Notes: generated by a model from the sequence alone, not told the origin. A stretch of 64,000 nucleotides of DNA from Alcanivoracaceae bacterium (GCA_029210325.1 JARGPU010000003.1:62001-126000); one strand, 5' to 3'. Positions 19,501 through 27,316 are shown, numbered from the stretch's first letter. Numbers and translations: made by a program.

Positions 19501-19616
19501 GGAAATCCCTGCGGGTGTGGGTTCCAGGCGGATTCCGGGATCGCGCTCACTTCCTCACGCAGTCTCTCGGCATCGAACTGTGCAGGCAATCTGATAAAAG
19601 GATGGGCTAACTGCAT
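16575..19616 (-). CDS. Three-domain fusion: Asp/Asn beta-hydroxylase-like, sulfotransferase, TIGR03032 domain
   Basis: The protein is 1,013 residues from the ATG at 19616 (a GTG at 19667 is an alternative). Residues 1-180 resemble the aspartyl/asparaginyl beta-hydroxylase family (2OG-Fe(II)): WHMDANYYWHQRVRLHVP with His102 and Asp104, then WRMHNVF with His150 and RRIHLV with Arg160 for 2-oxoglutarate. After an Ala/Pro-rich linker (about 305-345), residues 347-600 form a PAPS-dependent sulfotransferase, with 5'-phosphosulfate loop FIVAAPRSGSSWLFETL and 3'-phosphate segment IWLHRDPKENIAS. From about residue 645 to the end is a TIGR03032-type region, probably propeller-like (DIDIHEMAFDGDNRLWFVN, HLNGLAM, GVRFPEV). 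No signal peptide is seen, so it is probably cytosolic. A substrate that is hydroxylated and sulfated is an inference. It is divergent from the first beta-helix gene. Confidence 0.85.
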   Translation of the reverse strand: MQLAHPFIRLPAQFDAERLREEVSAIPESAWNPHPQGFPGNSALLLIARDGDSRDDALSGAMLPTPNLQALPYLNQVLASFNTTFGRTRLMRIDGNAEANWHMDANYYWHQRVRLHVPIQTNESVRFHCGDADVHMRAGESWIFDTWRMHNVFNPHPDRRIHLVADTTGSAHFWQQVARGLAQPGVAGDWLPDPVLPWNPAIQPNLLTERYNTPEVMSPWEMRYLSERILKDVPNPQDEVAQRAAALVEAFISDWHCLWSHYGPDPATASYRQRRDQFAEEVKALPELALNNKMGLQSMLCQALVYPAVTATAAATASPAAAAPAPVAATSTASQTRPPEPAELFDRPVFIVAAPRSGSSWLFETLSQSSGLLTLGGEGHGQIESIGPLNPRQNQRWHNALNAEDASEAVVKQLQANYLAGLRTHQGEPIQPTAPFRFLEKTPKNALRIAFLKKAFPKARFIWLHRDPKENIASIIEAWGSGRFVTYPKLPDWSRPWSLLLPPGWQTLKDKPTGQIAAWQWATTNDTILNQLQQLADDDWTQVSYQQLCEDTQGTLQQLWDFIGVDAPPAPKGDVLSQHTLTPPSPDKWRKHESAIKSSCDTWQPVEQRIHGLEQPAPAATPTSTEGKLPMSQPDDSSTTDTKEPLDFSSVFTRSLPPLLRQGGLSLLVTTYQAGKLIVVRQQDNQINTHFKLFRKPMGLCGDINKFALGSVNQIQEFRNMPAAAPFLPADTEHDAVYVPRQAHITGDIDIHEMAFDGDNRLWFVNTRFSCLCVRDFDHSFVPMWRPPFVSAYAPEDRCHLNGLAMRDGKPRYVTMLGKTDSKGGWRENKRNGGLLMDISDNRVIAEGLSMPHSPRWYRNTLWVLESGEGSLSKVDLTSGKLEHVCKLPGFTRGLDFVGDYAFIGLSQVRESAIFSGLPLTERDEPRQCGVWVVNITNGETVAFLRFEGSVQEIFSVQPIIGVRFPEVLEDDHPLVSTCYALPDDALTQVDYTAIEQARAEAAAKKDAEPTAS

Positions 19617-19842
19617 GATTCTATTCGTTCCAGTGATGGCCCCCAGAGGTTGGCACAGTGCGCTCACCGGCTCAAGTAAAAGTGGGAATGTAATAGGACC
19701 TTGCCTGCACTGGTTCGGTGCACCTTAAAAAAGGGGCAGTTTGCCTTTAAGTCATAGGGAGATGCTGGTACAAAAGGGTGGTGCTAAAGAATGAGGCACC
19801 GGGTTTGTAATTGATTCTAGTCAAAAAAGAGGAACATGGAGT

Positions 19843-22167
19843 ATGAAAACGGAGAGATCAGCTCATCTTTTCCGCTTGCAGGCTTTGGCGGCAGCCATTG
19901 GCTTGGCATCCGGTGCCGCGCATGCGGTAGATCCAGTGGTAACGAATCTAAACGATAGCGGAGAGGGCTCACTACGTGAGGCTCTGTCCCTGGCCGAGAA
20001 TGACGAGGGGGTTCCCTCCACTGTGACCTTCCAGGAAGGCCTGTCGGGGACTATTTCCCTGTCGTATTCGCTGGGCACTATTAACGACTCTATTGTTATT
20101 CAGGGCAGCGGCATCACTATCAAGGGGCCGCCAGCAGTTGACCGTGTAGCCATGGAGCGAGGCCCGCGACGTGGGGGCAATGCGGTTATCAGGTTCTCTG
20201 CCGAAGGCACTGAAGATTTCACATTGAGTGGCCTTACTATTACCCGTGGCGTTGGCGGTGGTATTTCTGCGTACCTTTACTCAGGCAGTACATTGCTTCT
20301 TGAGGATGTGGTCGTTACCAAGAACAGTGGCGCACCTGCGGTCGACGTTCGTGGAGGCAGCCTTGAGCTCCAGGGCAGCGTGATTTCCGGCAACAGCAAT
20401 GAGGTTGAGCCCGGCAGTTATTATTATGGCAACCGCGATGGTGGCGGCATCAGGTCCAGAAATTCGGATGTGCTGGTGGTAGATTCCGAGATTGCCGACA
20501 ATATCGCCAATGAAGATGGCGGTGGTATCCATTCCTACTATGGCTCTGTGACCATTGAGCGCTCGGTAATCAGCGGTAATGTGGCTGGAGATGATGGTGG
20601 TGGCATCCATCAATCTTCATACAATGAGTCCACGGACCTCTCTATCACTGACTCCACCGTTTCCGGGAATGTGGCCGGTGATAACGGCGGCGGTATTTTC
20701 TTCAGATCCTATCAAGGCGGCGAGCTGCAAGTTGACAACTCTTCGGTTACTGGCAATCAGTCGGATGATGACGGCGCCGGCATTGACTTTTATGTCGGCC
20801 GGTATAGCGAAGGTACGTTCCGGCTGGAAAACTCTGTCGTTAAAAACAACAGTACCGCAGACTCTGATGCAGGCCTTCGCATTCGCTCCGAGTCAGTGGA
20901 GATTATCCGCAGCCTGATCGAGGGCAACACCGCAAGTGAAAGCAATGGTGCTTTCGATATCAATGCCGATAGACTGGAAATATCCCGTTCTACGATTACC
21001 GGAAACAAGGCTCCTAGCAGAGCCATCGGTGATATTGATCCTCACTCAGAGAGTAGTTATTCCCAGTTTTCCATTGACAGCACTACGATTAGCGGCCACT
21101 CCAGCGAGCAAGGCTCGGCGCTTAGCGTGGGTCAAGGTTATGGGAGTACTCTAATTGAAAACTCGACGATTTCTGGTAACACTGCGCGCGACCCCGTGAT
21201 CGAGTTCCAGTCGTACTCCTACTCCGGCGGCGACCTCGACATTGAGAACTCAACCTTCTCTGGCAACCGCAGCACCACGGCACCTTCGGCGATTGAAGTG
21301 AGTGGTTTGAATACAAGCATTACCCACTCGACTTTTGTCGATAATAAGGCTGTGGCCTCGGAGCTCTTCCCAGCGTCTGCGCAGCTGAGTCTGGTGCATA
21401 CGAATGAGAGCTCCCGAGAAGGTGGTCTTACGAACTCAATCTTTACTTCAGGCAATGATGTTGAAGTCATTGTTGGAGGTGGCAGCTTCAACAATCGCTA
21501 TTCCTACGGCAGCGTCGATGTGGAGTTGAACACCGTGATTATGACCAACGGTGTTCAGGTGAATGAAGGTGGCGACACAGTGGGAACACCCAATGAAGTC
21601 GACCCGCTGCTGGCTCCGCTGGGATACCGCGGTGGCTTCACCCTGGTGCATGAGCCGCTGCCGGGCAGTCCCGCCCTCGATGCTGGCGGTGAAGGCTCAC
21701 GTCCGGATGATCGTGATCAGCGTGGCCTGGAAGGCAACTTTGGCAGCGGTGGAAACTCTGATCTGGGTTCCGTCGAAGTGGTGAGCAATACGTCACCTCG
21801 TCTAACTGTCAATCTGAGCAAGCAGATTAAAGGCGTGCTGGGCACTGAAATCCCGGTGTTCAACGTGACGGATCTGTTTGTTGATGACGAAGGCGATAAT
21901 ATCAGCGTTGTTAACGTAACTGGCCTGCCGGCCGGCCTGTACAGTGAAGGCTCAAATATCGGCGGCACTCTGGAGGCGGCAGGTACATTTGCCGTGACGG
22001 TGGTGGTGACTGACGATAACGCTACACCACTGGAGACGGTGGAGCAGTTCGAGGTGACTATCCCGGAGAAGAAGAGCTCCAGTGATAGCGAGGTTCTGGG
22101 TAGTGTTCCTGCCGGATTCCTGGCGCTACTGAGCTTTATGGCAATACTGAGACGTCGAAATAGCTGA
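19843..22167 (+). CDS. Secreted right-handed beta-helix protein with C-terminal sorting-type tail (copy 1)
   Basis: This is a 774-residue exported protein. The signal peptide is near residues 1-29 (ending GAAHA). DSGEGSLREAL then matches the CSLREA-like entry segment of bacterial beta-helix surface proteins. Residues of about 120-560 are a parallel beta-helix with repeated turns such as ISGNVAGDDGGGIH and ISGNTA. A choice-of-anchor Q-type block follows (PLGYRGGFTLVHEPLPGSPALDAG, then DQRG and DLGSVEV), then an Ig/cadherin-like domain of about 90 residues. The end is a polar linker, a hydrophobic helix and an Arg cluster (VPAGFLALLSFMAILRRRNS), like GlyGly-CTERM-type sorting tails but without GG. 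The start is supported by AAGAGGAA upstream. It is probably surface-exposed or released. No adhesin or enzyme activity can be assigned. Confidence 0.85.
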   Translation: MKTERSAHLFRLQALAAAIGLASGAAHAVDPVVTNLNDSGEGSLREALSLAENDEGVPSTVTFQEGLSGTISLSYSLGTINDSIVIQGSGITIKGPPAVDRVAMERGPRRGGNAVIRFSAEGTEDFTLSGLTITRGVGGGISAYLYSGSTLLLEDVVVTKNSGAPAVDVRGGSLELQGSVISGNSNEVEPGSYYYGNRDGGGIRSRNSDVLVVDSEIADNIANEDGGGIHSYYGSVTIERSVISGNVAGDDGGGIHQSSYNESTDLSITDSTVSGNVAGDNGGGIFFRSYQGGELQVDNSSVTGNQSDDDGAGIDFYVGRYSEGTFRLENSVVKNNSTADSDAGLRIRSESVEIIRSLIEGNTASESNGAFDINADRLEISRSTITGNKAPSRAIGDIDPHSESSYSQFSIDSTTISGHSSEQGSALSVGQGYGSTLIENSTISGNTARDPVIEFQSYSYSGGDLDIENSTFSGNRSTTAPSAIEVSGLNTSITHSTFVDNKAVASELFPASAQLSLVHTNESSREGGLTNSIFTSGNDVEVIVGGGSFNNRYSYGSVDVELNTVIMTNGVQVNEGGDTVGTPNEVDPLLAPLGYRGGFTLVHEPLPGSPALDAGGEGSRPDDRDQRGLEGNFGSGGNSDLGSVEVVSNTSPRLTVNLSKQIKGVLGTEIPVFNVTDLFVDDEGDNISVVNVTGLPAGLYSEGSNIGGTLEAAGTFAVTVVVTDDNATPLETVEQFEVTIPEKKSSSDSEVLGSVPAGFLALLSFMAILRRRNS

Positions 22168-22222
22168 TGTCTTTCCCGCAAGGGAAATAAAAAAGGGGCC
22201 TGATATCAGGCCCCTTTTTTTT
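21748..22222 (+). repeat. 3' near-identical segment, copy 1
   Basis: From about 21748 the gene end, intergenic bases and terminator match 24288-24760 almost base for base at an offset of 2,540. I see only two substitutions in the coding part and length changes in the A and T runs of the terminator. Upstream of this point the two genes diverge clearly. Confidence 0.9.
22191..22222 (+). terminator. Intrinsic terminator after beta-helix gene 1
   Basis: AAAA, the palindrome GGGGCCTGAT/ATCAGGCCCC, then a run of eight T. It separates the two tandem genes. Confidence 0.93.
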
Positions 22223-22373
22223 ATGGGCAGCGGCAGCATGATGGTATCGGATATTTGAGGAAATTACGGTTTTGGCTTTATGCCGGCAGGCTAAGCTGGT
22301 AAAAAAGGGTCGTTTCAGCGGCTTTGTCGTCGGTTTGTCATTGATCAGGGTCATAAAAAGAGGAAGAGAAAAT

Positions 22374-24707
22374 ATGAAGACGGATAAATCAACCAATCTT
22401 TTCAGAATGCAAGCCTTGGCTGCGGCCATTGGGCTGGCATCTGGAGCTGCTCATGCGGTAAATCCAGTGGTTACGAATCTGGATGACAGCGGGCCGGGCT
22501 CTTTCCGGGATGCGTTGCAGGCTGCCAATAACGACGAAGGGGTAGCGTCGACACTGACCTTCGCAGAGGGCCTGTCAGGCACGATCTCACTTCAGTCGTC
22601 ACTGCCTCAGATTAGTGACTCTTTAGAGATAGTTGGGACTGGCATCACCGTTCGAGGCGGGCCAGACGTTGAGAGCGCCGTAATCCGGTTTTACGCGGAA
22701 AGCGAAGAGACCTTCACTGTGCGGGGGCTATCGATTACTGACGGTGTTGCCGGCGGCCTGTATGCGTACCTTGATGATGGCAGCTCAATGCTGCTGGAGG
22801 ACGTGGTCATCACTAAAAACAGTGGCGGCCCCGGCGTCGAGGTGCGTTCCGGTGAGATGGATATTGTAAATAGCGTTATCTCGGGCAACAGCAACCAGCT
22901 CGGTCCAGATGGAAGCTATGGTGATGGTGGGGGTATCGATGCCAGATATGCGGATCTGGAAGTAGTTGGCTCCGAGATTACTGATAATATCGCCGGGAGC
23001 CAGAGTGGTGAAGGCGGTGGTATTAATGTTCGCTACGGCTCATTGCTAATTGAACGCTCGGTGATCGAGGGAAACACCGCAGGCCGCCGCGGTGGTGGTA
23101 TTCGCCTGAATCAATACGAAGATGGCGACCTGACAGTTGTTGATTCCACGATTTCTGGCAATGCCGCTGAGAATGGTGCTGGCATTAGCCTCTATTCATA
23201 TAGAGGCGGCAATCTGGAGGTCCGTAACTCCTCCATTACCGGAAACCGTGCTGAGTCATCGGATGATGGATATATCAAGAGGTTGGTCAGGAGAGGTAGT
23301 TCTACCGGAGGTGGCATCCAGTTCTACAGTGGTAGATACAGAGAAGGCTCTGTTCTGCTGGAAAACGCTGTTATCAAAAATAATAGCGCGGACTCTGCTG
23401 GTGGCCTGCAAATATCCTCTGAGTCAGTAGATATCGTCTCCAGCTTGATCGACAACAACAGTGCATCCGAAAGTAATGGTGGCTTTAGTATTCGCGCCAA
23501 TAACTTGTCAATTTCCCAGTCTACGATTAGTGGAAATAGCGCGCCGGAACGAGCGGCAGGTGCCATTTTCTCCCACTCGGAGTACAGCGAAGGAATGTCT
23601 ATCGATAGCAGCACTATTAGCGGTCATTCCAGTAAAGATGGAAATGTGCTGAGTGTTAGCAGCGGGGACTATGGATCTATTGCCATCAGCAACTCGACAA
23701 TTTCCGGAAATACGGCGAGGGATGCCGTGGTGGTGGTGGGGTCAAGCCGTGATAACTACTCCTCCATTAATATTCTAAACTCCACGTTTTCAGGAAACAA
23801 AAGCACCAATGCACCCGCAGCCATTGAGTTGACTAACAACGATATTACGGTCACTCATTCGACCTTTGTGGACAACAAAGCATCCAGCTCAGAGCTTTTC
23901 GACACGTCAGTGCAGTTAAGTATTCTGGATACGGATGAAGGCACTACCACAGCGCAGCTGGTTAACTCGGTGTTCACTTCCGGCAATGATGCTGAGGTGC
24001 AGATTGGCGGTGATCAATTCAATTTCTACGAGGGGTACAGCTCGGGCTACAGCGTGAGTGCAGACATTAGCACAGTAATTATGGCTAATAATGTTGCAAT
24101 TGCGGAAAGTAGTAGTAGTGAAGGGTCGGTTACTGTGGCCGATCCGCAGTTGGCGCCTTTGGGGTATCGCGGCGGCTTTACGCTGGTACATGAGCCGCTG
24201 CCAGGTAGCCCGGCAATCGATGCTGGCTCAGAGGGTTCGCGCCCGGATGGCCGAGATCAACGTGGTATTGTTGGTAACTTTGGCGAGGGTGGAAACTCTG
24301 ATCTGGGTTCCGTCGAAGTGGTGAGCAATACGTCACCTCGTCTAACTGTCAATCTGAGCAAGCAGATTAAAGGCGTGCTGGGCACTGAAATCCCGGTGTT
24401 CAACGTGACGGATCTGTTTGTTGATGACGAAGGCGATAATATCAGCGTTGTTAACGTAACTGGCCTGCCGGCCGGCCTGTACAGTGAAGGCTCAAATATC
24501 GGCGGCACTCTGGAGGCGGCAGGTACATTTGCCGTGACGGTGGTGGTGACTGACGATAACGCTACACCACTGGAGACGGTGGAGCAGTTCGAGGTGACTA
24601 TCCCGGAGAAGAAGAGCTCCAGTGATAGCGAGGTTCTGGGTAGTGTTCCTGCCGGGTTCCTGGCGCTACTGAGCTTTATGGCAATACTGAGACGTCGGAA
24701 TAGCTGA
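22374..24707 (+). CDS. Secreted right-handed beta-helix protein with C-terminal sorting-type tail (copy 2)
   Basis: This is a 777-residue paralogue of the preceding gene with the same architecture: signal peptide ending GAAHA, DSGPGSFRDAL entry segment, a beta-helix with turns such as ISGNAAENGAG and ISGNTA, the anchor-Q block (PLGYRGGFTLVHEPLPGSPAIDAG), the Ig/cadherin-like domain and the VPAGFLALLSFMAILRRRNS tail. The ATG at 22374 is chosen because AGAGGAAGAG lies upstream and the signal peptide then aligns with copy 1; the frame itself is open from 22272. The leader also resembles that of copy 1 (GCTGGTA.AAAAGGGT, then ATTGAT and AAAAGAGGA), so promoter and gene were duplicated together. 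The helix region has diverged, including an insertion near SSDDGYIKRLVRRG. Confidence 0.85.
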   Translation: MKTDKSTNLFRMQALAAAIGLASGAAHAVNPVVTNLDDSGPGSFRDALQAANNDEGVASTLTFAEGLSGTISLQSSLPQISDSLEIVGTGITVRGGPDVESAVIRFYAESEETFTVRGLSITDGVAGGLYAYLDDGSSMLLEDVVITKNSGGPGVEVRSGEMDIVNSVISGNSNQLGPDGSYGDGGGIDARYADLEVVGSEITDNIAGSQSGEGGGINVRYGSLLIERSVIEGNTAGRRGGGIRLNQYEDGDLTVVDSTISGNAAENGAGISLYSYRGGNLEVRNSSITGNRAESSDDGYIKRLVRRGSSTGGGIQFYSGRYREGSVLLENAVIKNNSADSAGGLQISSESVDIVSSLIDNNSASESNGGFSIRANNLSISQSTISGNSAPERAAGAIFSHSEYSEGMSIDSSTISGHSSKDGNVLSVSSGDYGSIAISNSTISGNTARDAVVVVGSSRDNYSSINILNSTFSGNKSTNAPAAIELTNNDITVTHSTFVDNKASSSELFDTSVQLSILDTDEGTTTAQLVNSVFTSGNDAEVQIGGDQFNFYEGYSSGYSVSADISTVIMANNVAIAESSSSEGSVTVADPQLAPLGYRGGFTLVHEPLPGSPAIDAGSEGSRPDGRDQRGIVGNFGEGGNSDLGSVEVVSNTSPRLTVNLSKQIKGVLGTEIPVFNVTDLFVDDEGDNISVVNVTGLPAGLYSEGSNIGGTLEAAGTFAVTVVVTDDNATPLETVEQFEVTIPEKKSSSDSEVLGSVPAGFLALLSFMAILRRRNS

Positions 24708-24760
24708 TGTCTTTCCCGCAAGGGAAATAAAAAGGGGCCTGATATCAGGCCCCTTTTTTT
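24288..24760 (+). repeat. 3' near-identical segment, copy 2
   Basis: This is the partner of 21748-22222. It covers the Ig-like domain, the sorting tail, the stop codon and the terminator. Confidence 0.9.
24731..24760. terminator. Intrinsic terminator after beta-helix gene 2
   Basis: AAA, the GGGGCCTGAT/ATCAGGCCCC palindrome and seven T. It also lies 15 bases beyond the stop of the convergent oxygenase gene and could serve it. Confidence 0.9.
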
Positions 24761-24775
24761 ATGGCGCAGTTTTTG

Positions 24776-25387
24776 TTAGCGGTCGACCACCATGTTGAAT
24801 GCAATGGAGATGCGCGGCTTCTCCCCGTAATAGGGTGCGACCATATGGGTCAGGAAAGACGGGAATAGCAGCATTGTGCCGGCGGTGGGCTTGTAACCAG
24901 TAGCAGGCGGCCGCTTCCACTCTCTGCCAAGCGGCAATGGGTCGAAGAAAAGTACCTGACCATCCAATGATGCCTCTTCGCTATCTTTGCCAGGCTCTCC
25001 CGCATCCACGTAAAAAACACCGGACCAGGTACAGGGAAGGTGCTCGTGTGGTGCATTCCAGTTGCCCCGGTAATTAATGTTGGCCCACGCGGCAACCATG
25101 CGAATGTCTTTATAGGGGCGGTCGTCTTCGAAGCTTTTTATAACGTTGGTAGCCACCTGAAGAATCCGGTGCATCAACCATTTGCAGTCTGGGTGCTCGG
25201 TGAGGTGCAGGGTATCGCTGGAGTGCCAGCCGCCCTGATTGCTTCGCGTTATACCCTTGTCTTGATCCTTCAAGCGATAAAGGTGCTGGGTGATTGATGC
25301 CGCTCGCGAGGAAAAATTAGGCAGCTGCTTTTCGTAGATTGGAATGCCGAAATGCCAGCGTGCGGTAACAGAGTTCTTGCCACTCAT
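24776..25387 (-). CDS. 2OG-Fe(II) oxygenase family protein (TIGR02466-like)
   Basis: This is a 203-residue protein of the small 2-oxoglutarate/Fe(II) oxygenase group. The jelly-roll signatures are NAPHEHLPCTWSGVFYVDAG (metal-binding His/Glu/His region), DPLP, AGTMLLFPSFLTHMVAPYYG (distal His) and RISIAFN (2-oxoglutarate Arg). Its ATG overlaps the lpxH stop by four bases, so it is translated as the last gene of the ppiB-ppi-lpxH operon. Substrates of this family are unknown. It ends next to the beta-helix genes, and the window holds a second oxygenase domain in the fusion protein at 16575-19616, which makes a protein-modifying role conceivable but unproven. Confidence 0.78.
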   Translation of the reverse strand: MSGKNSVTARWHFGIPIYEKQLPNFSSRAASITQHLYRLKDQDKGITRSNQGGWHSSDTLHLTEHPDCKWLMHRILQVATNVIKSFEDDRPYKDIRMVAAWANINYRGNWNAPHEHLPCTWSGVFYVDAGEPGKDSEEASLDGQVLFFDPLPLGREWKRPPATGYKPTAGTMLLFPSFLTHMVAPYYGEKPRISIAFNMVVDR

Positions 25388-26121
25388 TGGAGCTCTCCGA
25401 TGGGGGATTCAATCAGCTTGTTGCCTTGTTGATCAGCAATGATGAGCCACAGGGTGTCGTTCCAGTCGCCCAGCACATAGCGCTTCCCCGGGCCATTGGA
25501 GGTTGCCAGATCATGTACTGCCGGGCGGTGAGTGTGGCCATGAATCATGTCCCTTACGCTGGCCTCATCCATTATCCGAACCACTTCCTCTGCTGTCACA
25601 TCCATGATGTTGTCCGCCTTGTTAGCATTGCCTTGCTGGCTCTGCATGCGCATAAACTGCGCGATCATGCGGCGTTCCTGTAAGGGCTTTGCCAGCATAT
25701 CCTTTTGCCAGGCTTCGTTGCGTACCATGGCGCGAAACTGCTGATATTTTTCATCCATGGTACACAGGCTATCGCCATGCAATAACACGGTGGGGCGGCC
25801 GTACAGGTCGACTACCGTACCTTCTGCGAGCAGTGCGCCACCGCAGCGCCGGGCGAACTGCTCGCCGAGCATAAAGTCACGGTTGCCGTGCATGAAATAA
25901 AGCTTGCCACCGGCGTCACTAAAGCGCCGGAAGATGGCCTCGGCGCGCAGGTTAAATTCGGCATCGTCGTCATCGCCGATCCAGGTCTCAAACAGGTCGC
26001 CGAGCACATACAGTGCTTCGGCTTTGCCCGCATGCTCGGTGATCAGAGCGTCCAACGCGTTCAGGTGGTGCGGGCGGGTACTGTCCAGATGCAGATCGGA
26101 AATGAACAGGGTGTAACTCAT
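25384..26121 (-). CDS. lpxH: UDP-2,3-diacylglucosamine diphosphatase
   Basis: LpxH cleaves UDP-2,3-diacylglucosamine to lipid X and UMP in lipid A synthesis, at the cytoplasmic face of the inner membrane. The 245-residue protein has the calcineurin-type metallophosphoesterase motifs: FISDLHLD, LGDLFETWIGDD, MHGNRDFML, LLHGDSLC and IHGHTHRPAVH. It overlaps the upstream cyclophilin gene and the downstream oxygenase gene by four bases each, a tightly coupled operon. Location next to ppiB and glnS is conserved in many gammaproteobacteria. Confidence 0.96.
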   Translation of the reverse strand: MSYTLFISDLHLDSTRPHHLNALDALITEHAGKAEALYVLGDLFETWIGDDDDAEFNLRAEAIFRRFSDAGGKLYFMHGNRDFMLGEQFARRCGGALLAEGTVVDLYGRPTVLLHGDSLCTMDEKYQQFRAMVRNEAWQKDMLAKPLQERRMIAQFMRMQSQQGNANKADNIMDVTAEEVVRIMDEASVRDMIHGHTHRPAVHDLATSNGPGKRYVLGDWNDTLWLIIADQQGNKLIESPIGELQ

Positions 26122-26738
26122 AACGTTGTCTTGTCCGCCTTGGGTTGCACGATACGCGTAGCACTATTAATCAGTACTGGCATGACGGGTACGTCCGCTG
26201 CGGGATATCCGTTCAGGCGGCCCTGGTTGGTACGTGTGTCGCTGATCCGGTCAACCACATCCATGCCTTCCACAACCTTGCCAAACACTGCGTAGCCCCA
26301 GCCGCTCGGCGTCTGGCCACGATGGTCCAGCGAGCGGTTGTCGACGGTGTTGATAAAGAACTGGGAGGTGGCGGAGTGAGGATCCGAGGTGCGCGCCATG
26401 GCAATGGTGCCACGGACATTCTGCAGACCGTTATTGGCTTCATTGGCCACCGGCGCTTTGGTTGGCTTTTGCTGATATTGCTGGTCGAAGCCGCCACCCT
26501 GAATCATGAAGCCAGGAATAACTCGATGAAACACGGTGCCGTTGTAATAGCCTTCGTCAACGTAGCTGAGAAAGTTGGCCACGCTGTTGGGAGCTTTTTC
26601 GGCATTCAATTCCAGGACAATTTTGCCCAAACTGGTATCCAGCTCGACCCGCGTAGCGGGCTCTGAGCTGTCCGGGGCTGCTGTGCAGCCGCTTAGAGAG
26701 GCTGTTAGGCAAAGCAGGGCGGCAAGCAACCAGCGCAT
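26118..26738 (-). CDS. Cyclophilin-type peptidyl-prolyl isomerase, predicted lipoprotein
   Basis: This is a 206-residue cyclophilin. The N-terminus has a lipoprotein signal with lipobox LSGC (Cys about residue 18), so it is predicted to sit in the periplasm, tethered to a membrane. The catalytic core shows [36 protein letters not shown] and GYAVFGKVVEGMDVVD, including the conserved Arg, Phe and Gln. It is a close paralogue of the cytosolic cyclophilin gene just upstream, so the pair probably arose by tandem duplication with one copy gaining an export signal. Its role is proline isomerisation during envelope-protein folding. Confidence 0.9.
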   Translation of the reverse strand: MRWLLAALLCLTASLSGCTAAPDSSEPATRVELDTSLGKIVLELNAEKAPNSVANFLSYVDEGYYNGTVFHRVIPGFMIQGGGFDQQYQQKPTKAPVANEANNGLQNVRGTIAMARTSDPHSATSQFFINTVDNRSLDHRGQTPSGWGYAVFGKVVEGMDVVDRISDTRTNQGRLNGYPAADVPVMPVLINSATRIVQPKADKTTL

Positions 26739-26740
26739 GA

Positions 26741-27238
26741 TCAGCCCTCCACAATCTCGGCGGATTCAATCAGCACGGTATCCTTCGGTACATCCCGGTG
26801 GAAGCCGCTGGTGCCGGTGGGCACAGCCTTGATCTTGTTCAGTACGTCCATGCCGTCGACCACTTTGGCGAATACCGCGTAGCCCCAGCCGTCCTGCGCC
26901 TGTGCCTTGTCGAGGAAATGGTTGTCGGCGACGTTGATGAAAAATTGGGCGGTGGCGGAATGGGGGTCCGAGGTGCGGGCCATGGCGACCGTGCCAACTT
27001 CATTGGACAGGCCGTTGGCTGCTTCATTTTTGATCGGTGCTTTGGTCGGCTTCTGGTCCATCTTCTCGGTGAAACCACCGCCCTGAACCATGAAGTTGCT
27101 AATCACCCGGTGGAAAATGGTGCCGTTATAAAACCCTTCTTTAACGTAGCTGACGAAATTGGCCACGGTTTCCGGGGCTTTTTCGGCATCCAGTGCCAGG
27201 GTGATGTCTCCGTAGGTGGTACGCAGCAGCGCTTTCAT
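26741..27238 (-). CDS. ppiB: Peptidyl-prolyl cis-trans isomerase B (cyclophilin, cytosolic)
   Basis: This is a 165-residue cyclophilin without a signal peptide. The core motifs are [37 protein letters not shown] and [16 protein letters not shown]. The frame is open to 27448, but the ATG at 27238 has AAAGGAG at good distance and aligns with the usual N-terminus ([12 protein letters not shown]). It is the first gene of a minus-strand operon with the lipoprotein cyclophilin, lpxH and the oxygenase, and divergent from glnS over about 80 bases. Confidence 0.94.
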   Translation of the reverse strand: MKALLRTTYGDITLALDAEKAPETVANFVSYVKEGFYNGTIFHRVISNFMVQGGGFTEKMDQKPTKAPIKNEAANGLSNEVGTVAMARTSDPHSATAQFFINVADNHFLDKAQAQDGWGYAVFAKVVDGMDVLNKIKAVPTGTSGFHRDVPKDTVLIESAEIVEG

Positions 27239-27253
27239 GGCGGCTCCTTTGCT

Positions 27254-27281
27254 TTGACGGGAAAGTGCTGCACTGTACACT
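27254..27281 (+). promoter_or_regulatory. Candidate sigma-70 promoter of glnS
   Basis: TTGACG (27254-27259), a 16-base spacer and TACACT (27276-27281) give a near-consensus promoter 35 bases ahead of the glnS ATG. Confidence 0.65.
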
Positions 27282-27316
27282 AGCCTCCCTTCAATTTCAG
27301 CCGGTTCCGACCCACT

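Noticed and set aside
19843-24707. Repeated SGN/SGNTA units taken as a CRISPR or DNA repeat array
   Set aside because: The repeats exist at the protein level in the beta-helix; DNA units vary in length and sequence and are in frame.
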